A stretch of 64,000 bases of DNA from positions 1 to 64,000 of the forward strand of contig JADJBC010000007.1 in NCBI GenBank assembly GCA_016703945.1, in the 5' to 3' direction. Of this stretch, positions 51,660-62,685 are shown one piece after another. Source of the DNA: Candidatus Aalborgicola danicus (lineage in GTDB: Bacteria > Pseudomonadota > Gammaproteobacteria > Burkholderiales > Burkholderiaceae_C). How positions within the stretch are numbered: the stretch's first letter is position 1; each line of letters opens with the position of its first letter. Made by a program: the position numbers and the translations under genes. Under the pieces are notes generated by a model. It searched no databases, had not been told where the DNA came from, and saw only the letters and a program-made list of their open reading frames with translations.

Positions 51660-52136
51660 ATGCCCCTAATACAACTGACCCCTGCCCAGCGCAAAGAACA
51701 CCGTGCCGACGCACACCACCTGGACCCTGTGGTCATGGTGGGCAATGACGGCCTGACCGACAACGTCAAGAAAGAAATCGACAGTGCTTTGAATGCGCAT
51801 GGCCTGATCAAGGTCCGCGTCTTTTCGGACGACCGGGTGGCCCGTGAAGCCATGTTCCAGACCCTCGCGGACGAACTCAGTGCAGCGCCCATTCAACACA
51901 TTGGCAAGTTGCTGGTGTTTTGGCGCCCCAAGGTCGAGAAAGAAAAAACCGTCGACGAAGACCGCATGGCAGGACCACGCGACTTCAAGGTCTTGAAATA
52001 CAGCAAACGTGCCGGTCAGCGACCTGAGGTCAAGACCCTTCGCGTTCTTGGCAACCAGCGTTTGACCGCCGGTGGGAATGTCAAACGCGCCAAACCCAAG
52101 CCACAGGTTAGTGTGAAGAAGCGCAGCCAAACCTGA
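51660..52136 (+). CDS. yhbY: YhbY-family ribosome-associated RNA-binding protein (CRM domain)
   Basis: 158 residues from ATG 51660. The CRM domain is QLTPAQRKEHRADAHHL, then VMVGNDGLTDNVKKEIDSAL, LIKVRVFSDD, and LVFWRPK; the GNDG loop is the usual GxxG-type RNA-contact motif. A basic C-terminal tail of about 60 residues (KRAKPKPQVSVKKRSQT) is longer than in E. coli YhbY. It acts in 50S assembly. Divergent from rlmE, followed by a terminator. Confidence 0.9.
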   Translation: MPLIQLTPAQRKEHRADAHHLDPVVMVGNDGLTDNVKKEIDSALNAHGLIKVRVFSDDRVAREAMFQTLADELSAAPIQHIGKLLVFWRPKVEKEKTVDEDRMAGPRDFKVLKYSKRAGQRPEVKTLRVLGNQRLTAGGNVKRAKPKPQVSVKKRSQT

Positions 52137-52142
52137 AAACCT

Positions 52143-52169
52143 AACCTCCGCAGTCCGGGGGGTTTTTTT
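52143..52169 (+). terminator. Rho-independent terminator after yhbY
   Basis: AACCTCCG pairs with CGGGGGGTT (one G-U wobble, 4-6 nt loop), followed by a T run to 52169. It starts 7 bp past the yhbY stop. Confidence 0.75.
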
Positions 52170-52362
52170 GGGCACACGCGCCGCACAGGGTCAGGCCGGG
52201 TGGCTCATACGCTGCGCTTTTTGAAATCGCCACCCGGCCTGACCCCATGCAGCGGGTTTCGAGTGTCTCGGTCTTCTGTATCCGAACACACGACGCTCGC
52301 AGGGCACAGTCGGTAATGCCGGCTGCGCCCTACCTACCCACCCAGCCTGCCAGCGACAGACG
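52170..52362. other. Intergenic region between yhbY and the DUF4149 gene
   Basis: 193 bp after the yhbY terminator with no frame that looks coding. It holds GGCCGGGTGGC and GCCACCCGGCC near 52193 and 52228, an 11-bp inverted repeat around 25 nt that may serve as a terminator for the opposite strand. Confidence 0.35.
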
Positions 52363-52776
52363 CTAGCCCCTGCGACGCACGCTCAACTTGCCGAACACCA
52401 CTGCAGCGCAAAGCCACTGCACCACATACAACCCGGTTCCCACGCTGTGCCACAACGCCAGGTTGTCGCGGGCGACGATGCGTGGCGAAACACCAAACTC
52501 GGCAAGTAACGCCATCAACACCCCGCCCACTACAAAAAGCGTAGCAGTCTGCGAAATGTCTACGAGGGCTAGAGCCTTATTTGACCTAAACAGCATCAGT
52601 AAAATCAACCCACACACCGTGGAAATGGCGGTCTGGGCGGCAAACAGCTTGGCAGCCATATTGCCGGCCATGGCGGGGGTTGGCAGGTGCGCGAATAACA
52701 TGGGCACGACGAAGAACCCCAGGGTGCTCAGGCTCCCCCACCAAACGGCTGCGACCCAGACGGGCAAATTGCGCAT
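52363..52776 (-). CDS. DUF4149-like membrane protein containing repeat I
   Basis: 137 residues with four membrane helices (VWVAAVWWGSLSTLGFFV, AAQTAISTVCGLILLMLF, VGGVLMALLAEFG, GTGLYVVQWLCAAVVFG). The family is common beside greA in Burkholderiales. About residues 66-82 (ALALVDISQTATLFV) are encoded by repeat I, without breaking the frame and between two helices. greA ends 17 bp upstream. Function unknown. Confidence 0.75.
   Translation of the reverse strand: MRNLPVWVAAVWWGSLSTLGFFVVPMLFAHLPTPAMAGNMAAKLFAAQTAISTVCGLILLMLFRSNKALALVDISQTATLFVVGGVLMALLAEFGVSPRIVARDNLALWHSVGTGLYVVQWLCAAVVFGKLSVRRRG
52530..52576 (+). repeat. Dispersed ~48-bp repeat, copy I, inside the DUF4149 gene
   Basis: CTACAAAAAGCGTAGCAG, TCTGCGAAATGTC, TACGAGGGCTAGAGCC. 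The first arm has the stem CTAC...GTAG in place of CTAT...ATAG, a compensated change that keeps the hairpin. Translated in the ALxLV frame. Confidence 0.65.
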
Positions 52777-52793
52777 GTTGTTGGCTATGCGGA

Positions 52794-53270
52794 TCAGATG
52801 TAGTGCACGGCCCTAACTTCATAGGCCCGCTCTCCGCCGGGAGCCAACACCACCGCGGTGTCGCCCTCTTCCTTGCCGATCAAAGCACGTGCAATTGGGC
52901 TGCTGATATTGATCAGGCCCAGTTTGATGTTGGCCTCGTCCTCACCCACGATCTGGTACTTGACGTGGTCGCCCGTTTCTTCATCCTCCAGTTCGACCGT
53001 AGCGCCAAACACCACACGTCCTTCGGCGTGGATGGACGAGGGGTCAATGACCTGGGCCACCCCTAACTTGCCCTCGATTTCCTGGATGCGGCCTTCGATA
53101 AAACCCTGGCGCTCCTTGGCAGCGTCATAGTCGGCGTTTTCGCTCAGGTCGCCCTGGGCGCGGGCCTCTGAAATTGCCTGTATCACCGCAGGACGCTCCA
53201 CGGTTTTGAGTTTGTGCAACTCGGCCTTGAGCAGTTCGGCGCCACGCTTGGTAATAGGAAAGGTTGCCAT
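52794..53270 (-). CDS. greA: Transcription elongation factor GreA
   Basis: 158 residues from ATG 53270. GreA stimulates transcript cleavage in backtracked RNA polymerase. The N-terminal coiled coil is ITKRGAELLKAELHKLKTVE, RPAVIQAISEARAQGDLSEN, with the acidic tip DYDAAKE. The C-terminal FKBP-like domain runs VVFGATVELEDEETGDHVKY to SPIARALIGKEEGD. It follows the carA-lysE-carB genes after a terminator. Confidence 0.96.
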   Translation of the reverse strand: MATFPITKRGAELLKAELHKLKTVERPAVIQAISEARAQGDLSENADYDAAKERQGFIEGRIQEIEGKLGVAQVIDPSSIHAEGRVVFGATVELEDEETGDHVKYQIVGEDEANIKLGLINISSPIARALIGKEEGDTAVVLAPGGERAYEVRAVHYI

Positions 53271-53297
53271 GTTAAAAATCTGAGGGGCTAAGGAGTA

Positions 53298-53320
53298 AAC
53301 AACAAAGGCCGAAATCGGCC
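53298..53320 (-). terminator. Rho-independent terminator between carB and greA
   Basis: GGCCG-AAAT-CGGCC (53307-53320) followed, on the reverse strand, by TTTGTTGTTT. It lies 173 bp past the carB stop and 28 bp before greA, so it probably limits readthrough into greA or forms a leader attenuator. A second hairpin, AAGGACAG/CTGTCCTT at 53333-53368, is just upstream. Confidence 0.6.
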
Positions 53321-53394
53321 CGTATAAGTAACAAGGACAGCGCAACGTCTACGCGCTGCACTGTCCTTCACAACTAGGAGGGATTATGCCAACT

Positions 53395-53492
53395 CTTGCG
53401 CGCTCTACCTAGTCCCCACGCTCGTGCACTTAGTGCCACCCACTGCGCCCGAAAGGGCAGCGTTTCTCCTCTGGGCGGCCCGTCGGAGAAAC
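53395..53492. repeat. GC-rich intergenic repeat-like sequence after carB
   Basis: Between the carB stop and the hairpins, a sequence reads CCCCACGCTCGTGCAC, CCCACTGCGCCCGAAAGGGC and GGGCGGCCCGTCGGAG. From memory this layout resembles a second intergenic repeat of Comamonadaceae genomes with a CCGAAAGGG-type loop. Only one copy is in this window. Confidence 0.3.
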
Positions 53493-56768
<3,276 letters not shown>

Positions 56769-56796
56769 TTCTTCTTCTCTGCTCTTTACTATTCAA

Positions 56797-57456
56797 TCAA
56801 TTCAGGCTTGCGGTGGCGAGCTTGGCGCCAAACCACAAAAACAGGCCGCCCACGGAACTGGACAACGCGCTGGACAAGCGTTTGCGGGCACGGAACAACT
56901 GGGCCAAGCGTGCACCGGCAAAAATCAGCGCGGACAAATACAGGGCACTGAAGGCCATCACGATGGTGCTCAGTATCAAAAACGGCACGGCGGGCGTCTC
57001 ATACGTCGGATCAATGAACTGCACAAAAAACGACAGCAAAAACAAGATCGCTTTGGGATTCAGCAGGCTGATGACCAGTGCCCGTTTAAACGGGTGCGCC
57101 AGATTGGCCGGGGCTTCTGCGGTCGCCTGTGCCTCGGGAACCTGCGCGCTGCGCCATTTCTGGATGGCAGCCCACAACAGGTTGAGGCCCAACCATGCCA
57201 GGTACGCAGCGCCAGCGTATTTGACAACCATGAACAAGGCCGGGTTGCCGCGCAACAGGCTGGCTGCCCCCAGCGCAGTCAACATCAGCAAAATGGTGTC
57301 GCCCACAAAAACGCCCATGGCGCCCTGGTAACCGGCCTTTACCCCGCGCGCCGTTGCCACCGACAACACGAACAGCGAATTGGGACCGGGCAGCAAAATA
57401 ATGCCGATCGCCCCCACGATGTAGGTCCAGATATCGGTGACACCGTAGAAATTCAT
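56797..57456 (-). CDS. LysE/RhtB-family amino acid exporter
   Basis: 219 residues with about six membrane helices. The N-terminal GAIGIILLPGPNSLFVLSVA carries the family motif GPNxL. AGYQGAMGVFVGDTILLMLT and FKRALVISLLNPKAILFLLS (with NPK) are LysE hallmarks. It exports an amino acid or homoserine-like compound; substrate unknown. It sits between carA and carB in the same direction (5 bp after carA, 28 bp before carB), so it is co-expressed with them. Confidence 0.9.
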   Translation of the reverse strand: MNFYGVTDIWTYIVGAIGIILLPGPNSLFVLSVATARGVKAGYQGAMGVFVGDTILLMLTALGAASLLRGNPALFMVVKYAGAAYLAWLGLNLLWAAIQKWRSAQVPEAQATAEAPANLAHPFKRALVISLLNPKAILFLLSFFVQFIDPTYETPAVPFLILSTIVMAFSALYLSALIFAGARLAQLFRARKRLSSALSSSVGGLFLWFGAKLATASLN

Positions 57457-57461
57457 GTGCC

Positions 57462-58631
57462 TTAGCCCTTCGCGGTTTCCATCATGGTGATGAAGCGGTC
57501 AAATAGGTAGCCAATGTCGTGCGGACCGGGCGATGCTTCAGGATGCCCCTGGAAGCAGAACGCCGGTTTGTCGGTGCGCTCCAGGCCCTGCAGCGTGTTG
57601 TCAAACAGGCTGATGTGGGTAGCGCGCAGGTTGGCGGGGAGTGTTTTCTCGTCCACCGCAAAACCGTGGTTCTGGCTGGTAATGGAGACGCGGCCGTTGT
57701 CCAGGTCCTTGACCGGATGGTTGGCACCATGGTGGCCAAACTTCATCTTGAAGGTCTTGGCACCCGATGCCAGCGCCAGAATCTGGTGCCCCAGGCAAAT
57801 GCCAAAGGTCGGAATTCCGGAATCGATCAGTGTACGGGTAGCGGCAATGGCGTAGTCGCAGGGCTCTGGGTCGCCGGGGCCGTTGCTGAGGAAGATGCCA
57901 TTGGGCTTGTGCTTGAGCACATCGGCCGCAGACGTTTGCGCGGGCACTACGGTGACCTTGCAGCCACGCTCAGCCAACATGCGCAGGATGTTTTTCTTGA
58001 CACCAAAGTCATACGCCACCACGTGGAAGCGCGGCGCGGTTTGCTGGCCGTAGCCCGTGCCCAGGGTCCACTCGGCTTCGGTCCATTGTGTCGTCTCCGT
58101 AGCAGAAACGACCTTGGCCAGGTCCAGACCCGACATGGCCGGTGCAGCCTTGGCCGCAGCAATCGCCTTGTCCACCAGCGCGGTCGTCACGACCTCACCG
58201 GCGGCCAGCGCCAGAATGCAGCCGTTTTGCGCGCCCTGGGTGCGCAATTGGCGGGTCAGCTGGCGGGTGTCGATGTTGGCAATGGCAACTGTCCCGGCTT
58301 GCACCAGGTATTCACTCAAACTGGCCGTGCTGCGGAAGTTGGAGGCCACCATAGGCAGATCACGGATGATCAAACCTGCGGCATGGACCTTGTCAGACTC
58401 GATGTCTTCAGGGTTGGTGCCGTAGTTGCCGATGTGGGGGTATGTGAGGGTAACGATCTGCTGGCAATAGCTGGGATCGGTCAAGATCTCCTGGTAGCCG
58501 GTCATGGACGTGTTGAACACGACCTCACCGACGGTGGAGCCACTGGCTCCAATGGAATTGCCAATATAGACCGTGCCGTCTGCGAGCGCCAGGATGGCGG
58601 GGGGGGTGGTTCCCTTGAGAGACAAAAGCAC
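57462..58631 (-). CDS. carA: Carbamoyl-phosphate synthase small subunit
   Basis: 389 residues from GTG 58631, which has GGAG at proper spacing; a TTG at 58664 would add 11 residues. It is the glutaminase that supplies ammonia to CarB. The N-terminal domain has SMTGYQEILTDPSYCQQIVT. The class I amidotransferase triad Cys is in FGICLGHQILAL and the His-x-Glu in FCFQGHPEASPGPHD. It begins the carA-lysE-carB operon. Confidence 0.95.
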   Translation of the reverse strand: MLLSLKGTTPPAILALADGTVYIGNSIGASGSTVGEVVFNTSMTGYQEILTDPSYCQQIVTLTYPHIGNYGTNPEDIESDKVHAAGLIIRDLPMVASNFRSTASLSEYLVQAGTVAIANIDTRQLTRQLRTQGAQNGCILALAAGEVVTTALVDKAIAAAKAAPAMSGLDLAKVVSATETTQWTEAEWTLGTGYGQQTAPRFHVVAYDFGVKKNILRMLAERGCKVTVVPAQTSAADVLKHKPNGIFLSNGPGDPEPCDYAIAATRTLIDSGIPTFGICLGHQILALASGAKTFKMKFGHHGANHPVKDLDNGRVSITSQNHGFAVDEKTLPANLRATHISLFDNTLQGLERTDKPAFCFQGHPEASPGPHDIGYLFDRFITMMETAKG

Positions 58632-58797
58632 TGGGTTCTCCGAGTGTGTTACGGGTACGCCCAAGCGAGCTCAAGAACAATTCTTGGCGGCTGATGTAGG
58701 TTGGGAAAGGTGCTTGAAATGCGCTTGGGACGGCAGTTTTCTGGAAAGCCTCCTATTATATCGGGTTAGTACCACCCCAATCCGGCTCCATGCCCAT

Positions 58798-59586
58798 TCA
58801 AACAGACATCAAACTGTTGGCATGTAAACAAATAGCTGCTGCTGCTGCCACATTGAGCGACTCTTCCCCGCCGGGTTGTCCAATGCGCACGTGCACCTTG
58901 GCACGCTCCATCAGTTCGGGGCAGACGCCCTGCCCTTCGTGGCCAAAAGCCCAGGCGCAGGGCTGGGGCAGTTGTAGCGTCTGGATCAGGTCGCCATGGT
59001 GCGAGCTAGTCACCACGACCGGCACCTGCAGCGCCTGCAAGGCGGCCAGATCCAGGCCCTCCAGCAGATGCAGACCAAAATGCGCGCCCATGCCAGCGCG
59101 CAAAACCTTGGGCGACCACATCGCGGCCGTGCCCTTGAGTGCCACCACCTGTTTGAACCCAAAGGCCCCAGCACTGCGCAGGATGGAACCTACATTGCCA
59201 GCGTCTTGAACACGGTCGAGAATGACCGTGGCCGCTCCGGTCTGCAGCGCAACATCCACCGGAAGGTCAAGCACAAAGCCCACCCCAGCAGGGGATTCGA
59301 GCCCACTCAGCTCAGCAAACAGCTTCTTGGGAATCACTATGCTTTTGATAGCTGCTTGCGCATATTCCACGGGGGCTAGAGGCCTGGACTTGGGGTTTTG
59401 CCAATATTCCTCAGAAAAGACGACGGCGGCAGGTGATACGCCGCGCTGGAGGGCCGCGCCGCACAGGTGGTCGCCTTCGACCCAAAAACGCCCGGCCTTG
59501 CGGTAGGCAGTGTTTTCGTGGGCGACCTTGCGCAGTTCCTTGAGCAGCGGGTTGTCGCGTGATGTGACGAAGAGCGGATGGCCCAC
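58798..59586 (-). CDS. TrmH/SpoU-family RNA 2'-O-methyltransferase, carries repeat J
   Basis: 262 residues from GTG 59586 after GGAGG. The N-terminal substrate-binding domain (SRDNPLLKELRKVA) is followed by the SPOUT trefoil knot: LDRVQDAGNVGSILRSAGAF, FGHEGQGV, and IGQPGGEESLNVAAAAAI. It methylates a ribose in rRNA or tRNA; target unknown. Residues PLAPVEYAQAAIKSIV (about 66-82), between the two domains, are encoded by repeat J. Downstream of rnhB in the same direction. Confidence 0.9.
   Translation of the reverse strand: MGHPLFVTSRDNPLLKELRKVAHENTAYRKAGRFWVEGDHLCGAALQRGVSPAAVVFSEEYWQNPKSRPLAPVEYAQAAIKSIVIPKKLFAELSGLESPAGVGFVLDLPVDVALQTGAATVILDRVQDAGNVGSILRSAGAFGFKQVVALKGTAAMWSPKVLRAGMGAHFGLHLLEGLDLAALQALQVPVVVTSSHHGDLIQTLQLPQPCAWAFGHEGQGVCPELMERAKVHVRIGQPGGEESLNVAAAAAICLHANSLMSV
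59336..59384 (+). repeat. Dispersed ~48-bp repeat, copy J, inside the TrmH-family gene
   Basis: ACTATGCTTTTGATAGC, TGCTTGCGCATATTCC, ACGGGGGCTAGAGGCC. Nearest to what I take as the family consensus. On the gene strand it is read ALVEYAQAAIK-like (LAPVEYAQAAIKSIV). Confidence 0.8.
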
Positions 59587-59644
59587 GCTCACCTCCGTGC
59601 TGCGCACTGGGTACGAGCTTGCTTGCTGCGGCCCTGCGCTGCGC

Positions 59645-60262
59645 TCATGCCAGCACCTTGGCCACCGGGCTGAAGGTTTTGCGATGCTGTGGACAGGCTC
59701 CGTGCGTTTGCAGTGCCAACAGGTGCTCGGCCGTGCCGTAACCCTTGTGGCTGGCAAAGCCGTATTGCGGGTACTGGGCATCCAGCTCGGCGCACCAGCG
59801 ATCGCGCGTGACCTTGGCCAGGATAGAGGCGGCAGAGATGGCAGCTACTTTGCTGTCGCCCTTGACGATGGCCTCGGCCCGCATGGCCAGCACCGGCAGG
59901 CGGTTGCCGTCCACCAACACCAGGCTGGGTTTGAGGCGCAAGCCCTCCACCGCGCGGCGCATGGCCAGCATCGTGGCTTGCAGGATGTTGAACTGATCAA
60001 TCTCGTCCACGCTGGCCTCGGCAACGGAGCAGCACAGGGCCTTGGCGCGGATTTCGTCGTACAACTTCTCGCGTTTACGCGCGGTCAGCACCTTGGAATC
60101 GGCCAGTCCACGGATGGGGTTCAGGTCGTCCAGAATCACGGCAGCCACCACCACGGGGCCGGCGAGCGGACCGCGCCCGGCTTCGTCCACGCCGGCGATC
60201 AGGCCAGGTGTGTCCCACGACAGCGCGACCTGTTCAGCGTGCAAGAATTTTTTCGATCGCAT
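59645..60262 (-). CDS. rnhB: Ribonuclease HII
   Basis: 205 residues from ATG 60262; an ATG at 60286 would add eight. It removes ribonucleotides from DNA and RNA primers. The DEDD active site is in LIAGVDEAGRGPLAGPVVVA (Asp, Glu), LVDGNR (Asp) and VTRDRWCAELDAQY (Asp). Overlaps the end of lpxB by 29 bp and is followed by the methyltransferase gene, the usual lpxB-rnhB-trmH order. Confidence 0.95.
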   Translation of the reverse strand: MRSKKFLHAEQVALSWDTPGLIAGVDEAGRGPLAGPVVVAAVILDDLNPIRGLADSKVLTARKREKLYDEIRAKALCCSVAEASVDEIDQFNILQATMLAMRRAVEGLRLKPSLVLVDGNRLPVLAMRAEAIVKGDSKVAAISAASILAKVTRDRWCAELDAQYPQYGFASHKGYGTAEHLLALQTHGACPQHRKTFSPVAKVLA

Positions 60263-61415
60263 CGGTGGCCAATGTGGAAGTGTCACGCCGCAGGCTGCGG
60301 TGCAGCGTGACGAATTGTTGTTGCAGGGCCGTCATTTTCGCAGGTTGACGGTCAAGGTCGTCTAACCACTGCAGCACGGCGTTGGCAAGCGCTTGCGGCG
60401 TGGCCCGGTCCTGAATCAACTCGGGCACGATGAAGTCCCGGCAGAGGATATTGGGCAAACCCACCCAGGGTTGCAATTGCTTGCGCCGCATGATTTGCCA
60501 CGACAGCCAGCCCATGCGGTAGGCAATCACCATCGGCTGCTTGAAAAGTGCCGCTTCCAGCGTGGCGGTGCCACTGGCGATCAGCGTTACGTCGCAGGCC
60601 GCCAGCACGGTGTGCGACTGGCCGTTGACGATCTGCACCTTATCAAGTACGCCCGCCTGGGCGGCGGCACGCTCGATAGCGCTACGCAGTGCAGGCACCG
60701 CAGGCACTATCAATTTAATAGCTGGTTGCGCTTGTTTTACGAGGGCTGCAGCCTGAAAGAACCCTAAAGCAAGATGCTGAATCTCAGAGGAGCGGCTACC
60801 GGGCAGCAGCGCCAGCACCCGGTCGCTGGCGTCCAGACCCAGCGCCGCACGGGCTGCCGTCTTATCAGGCTCCAACGGGATCACATTGGCCAGCGGGTGG
60901 CCCACATACGTCGCGGCAATGCTGTGGCTGGCCAGCAGCTCGGGTTCGAACGGGAAAATGCACAACACATGGTCTACGCTGGCGCGAATCTTTTCGACCC
61001 GCTCAGGCCGCCAGGCCCAGATGGACGGGCAGACAAAGTGCACGGTCTTGATGCCCTGCGCACGCAGATTGTGTTCCAGGTCGAGATTGAAGTCCGGCGC
61101 ATCAACACCAATGAACACATCCGGTCTTTGTTCCATCAGCCGCGTCTGAAGCTGCTTGCGAATCCCGACGATCTCGCGGTAGCGACGCAACACCTCCCAC
61201 CCGAAACCATGCACGGACAGCTTGTGGTGCGGCCACCAGGCCTCGAAACCGTGGCGCACCATCTGCGGGCCACCAATGCCCATGGACGTCAACTGCGGCC
61301 AACGTTCACGCAAACCACCCAGCATTAGACCGGCCAGCAGGTCACCCGACGCCTCACCGGCGACCATGGCCACCACGGGTTGGGGGGACGGCGCCACGGC
61401 CACAGGTGACGCCAC
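60234..61415 (-). CDS. lpxB: Lipid-A-disaccharide synthase, carries repeat K
   Basis: 393 residues from GTG 61415. It joins UDP-2,3-diacylglucosamine and lipid X to the lipid A disaccharide. The N-terminal VAMVAGEASGDLLAGLMLGG, then MGIGGPQMVRHGFE, and the C-terminal TLIASGTATLEAAL and QIMRRKQLQPWVGLPNIL are family-typical. Residues about 221-237 (ALVKQAQPAIKLIV) are encoded by repeat K, yet aligned from memory with E. coli LpxB the region shows no length change. lpxA ends 15 bp upstream. Confidence 0.93.
   Translation of the reverse strand: MASPVAVAPSPQPVVAMVAGEASGDLLAGLMLGGLRERWPQLTSMGIGGPQMVRHGFEAWWPHHKLSVHGFGWEVLRRYREIVGIRKQLQTRLMEQRPDVFIGVDAPDFNLDLEHNLRAQGIKTVHFVCPSIWAWRPERVEKIRASVDHVLCIFPFEPELLASHSIAATYVGHPLANVIPLEPDKTAARAALGLDASDRVLALLPGSRSSEIQHLALGFFQAAALVKQAQPAIKLIVPAVPALRSAIERAAAQAGVLDKVQIVNGQSHTVLAACDVTLIASGTATLEAALFKQPMVIAYRMGWLSWQIMRRKQLQPWVGLPNILCRDFIVPELIQDRATPQALANAVLQWLDDLDRQPAKMTALQQQFVTLHRSLRRDTSTLATDAIEKILAR
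60706..60753 (+). repeat. Dispersed ~48-bp repeat, copy K, inside lpxB
   Basis: ACTATCAATTTAATAGC, TGGTTGCGCTTGTTTT, ACGAGGGCTGCAGCC. Strong match to copy J across its length. Read on the gene strand in the same frame as in the TrmH-family gene (ALVKQAQPAIK versus APVEYAQAAIK). Confidence 0.75.
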
Positions 61416-61430
61416 GTGTATGACGCGGCG

Positions 61431-62225
61431 TTAGCGGACGATGCCGCGTTGGGGTGAGGATTCGTCCAGAAAGGACAACATCATGGCCACGTCGATGGCG
61501 GTTTCCGGCTCGTCTTCTTCCAGATCAGCGATCCGAGTCTTGGCCTGCTCCAAGGTGAGGTCGTCACGGTACAGGGCTTTGTGCATGGCCTTGATGCCGG
61601 CAATACGCTCTGGCGACCAGCCCCGGCGACGCAAACCCTCAAAATTCATGGAGCGTGCCGATGCCGGTTGGCCCTGGCACATCACAAACGGTGGCAGGTC
61701 CGCAAACAACAGGGAGCACATGGCCGTCATGCTGTGCGCACCGAGCCGCACAAACTGGTGCACCACGGTAAAACCGCCCAGAATGACCCAGTCACCCACC
61801 TGTACATGGCCCGCCAACTGCGAGTTGTTGGCAAATATGGTGTGGTTGCCGACACTACAGTCATGGGCCAGGTGCACATAGGCCATGATCCAGTTGTCGT
61901 CCCCAACCTGGGTGACGCCAGCATCACCTGGAGATCCGATGTTGAAGGTGCAGAACTCACGAATGGTGTTGCGGTCGCCAATGCGCAACTCACAGGGCTC
62001 ACCCGCATACTTTTTGTCCTGTGGAATGGCCCCCAGCGAATTGAATTGAAAAATGCGGTTGTCGCGGCCAATGCTGGTATGGCCCTCAATCACGCAATGT
62101 GGCCCGACGGTGGTCCCCGCCGCGATGCGAACATGCGGCCCGATCACGGTGTAGGGGCCTACGGTGACTGAGCTGTCCAGCTCGGCCGCCGGATCAATAA
62201 TGGCGCTAGGATGGATGTTCGTCAT
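61431..62225 (-). CDS. lpxA: UDP-N-acetylglucosamine acyltransferase
   Basis: 264 residues from ATG 62225. First step of lipid A synthesis, adding 3-hydroxyacyl from ACP. Left-handed beta-helix of hexapeptide repeats (VTVGPYTVIGPHVRI, TTVGPHCVIEG). Catalytic His lies in YVHLAHDCSVGN, with GGFTVVHQFVRLG after it, and a C-terminal helical part LRRRGWSPERIAGIK. Member of the lpxD-fabZ-lpxA-lpxB cluster; fabZ ends 19 bp upstream. Confidence 0.96.
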   Translation of the reverse strand: MTNIHPSAIIDPAAELDSSVTVGPYTVIGPHVRIAAGTTVGPHCVIEGHTSIGRDNRIFQFNSLGAIPQDKKYAGEPCELRIGDRNTIREFCTFNIGSPGDAGVTQVGDDNWIMAYVHLAHDCSVGNHTIFANNSQLAGHVQVGDWVILGGFTVVHQFVRLGAHSMTAMCSLLFADLPPFVMCQGQPASARSMNFEGLRRRGWSPERIAGIKAMHKALYRDDLTLEQAKTRIADLEEDEPETAIDVAMMLSFLDESSPQRGIVR

Positions 62226-62244
62226 GGCTGTGTACCTCGCGAGT

Positions 62245-62685
62245 TCACGCAATGGTACGCATGGTGCACATCAGTTCGGCTTCACAGGCCACGTTGCCGT
62301 CGACCCGTGTAACACCCTTGAACTTGAAGATACCAGCTTTGTGGCGCACCAATTCCACATCCATGATCAATTGATCCCCTGGCTCAACCGGACGCTTGAA
62401 GCGGGCGCCATCAATACCGGCAAAGTAGTACACGGTCTTGTCATCAGGCGTTACACCCATGGTATCGAACGACAGCAGTGCTGCTGCCTGGGCCATGGCT
62501 TCGAGCATGAGGACGCCTGGCATGACCGGGCGGTGGGGGAAATGCCCACTAAAAAACGGCTCATTGATCGAGACATTTTTGAGTGCCTGGATGGATTTTC
62601 CCTTTTCAACCGACAGGACACGGTCCACCATCAGAAAGGGGTAACGATGGGGCAGCTGTTTGAGAATTTCGTGGATATCCATCAT
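62245..62685 (-). CDS. fabZ: 3-hydroxyacyl-[acyl-carrier-protein] dehydratase
   Basis: 146 residues. Hot-dog-fold dehydratase of fatty acid synthesis. The catalytic His is in EPFFSGHFPHRPVMPGVLML and the Glu in EAMAQAAALLSF. The start overlaps the lpxD stop by ATGA, so expression is coupled; sharing 3-hydroxyacyl-ACP with LpxD/LpxA explains the cluster. Confidence 0.97.
   Translation of the reverse strand: MMDIHEILKQLPHRYPFLMVDRVLSVEKGKSIQALKNVSINEPFFSGHFPHRPVMPGVLMLEAMAQAAALLSFDTMGVTPDDKTVYYFAGIDGARFKRPVEPGDQLIMDVELVRHKAGIFKFKGVTRVDGNVACEAELMCTMRTIA

Noticed and set aside
58632..58664. Longer CarA starting at 58664.
   Set aside because: GTG 58631 has a well-placed GGAG and matches the family N-terminus.
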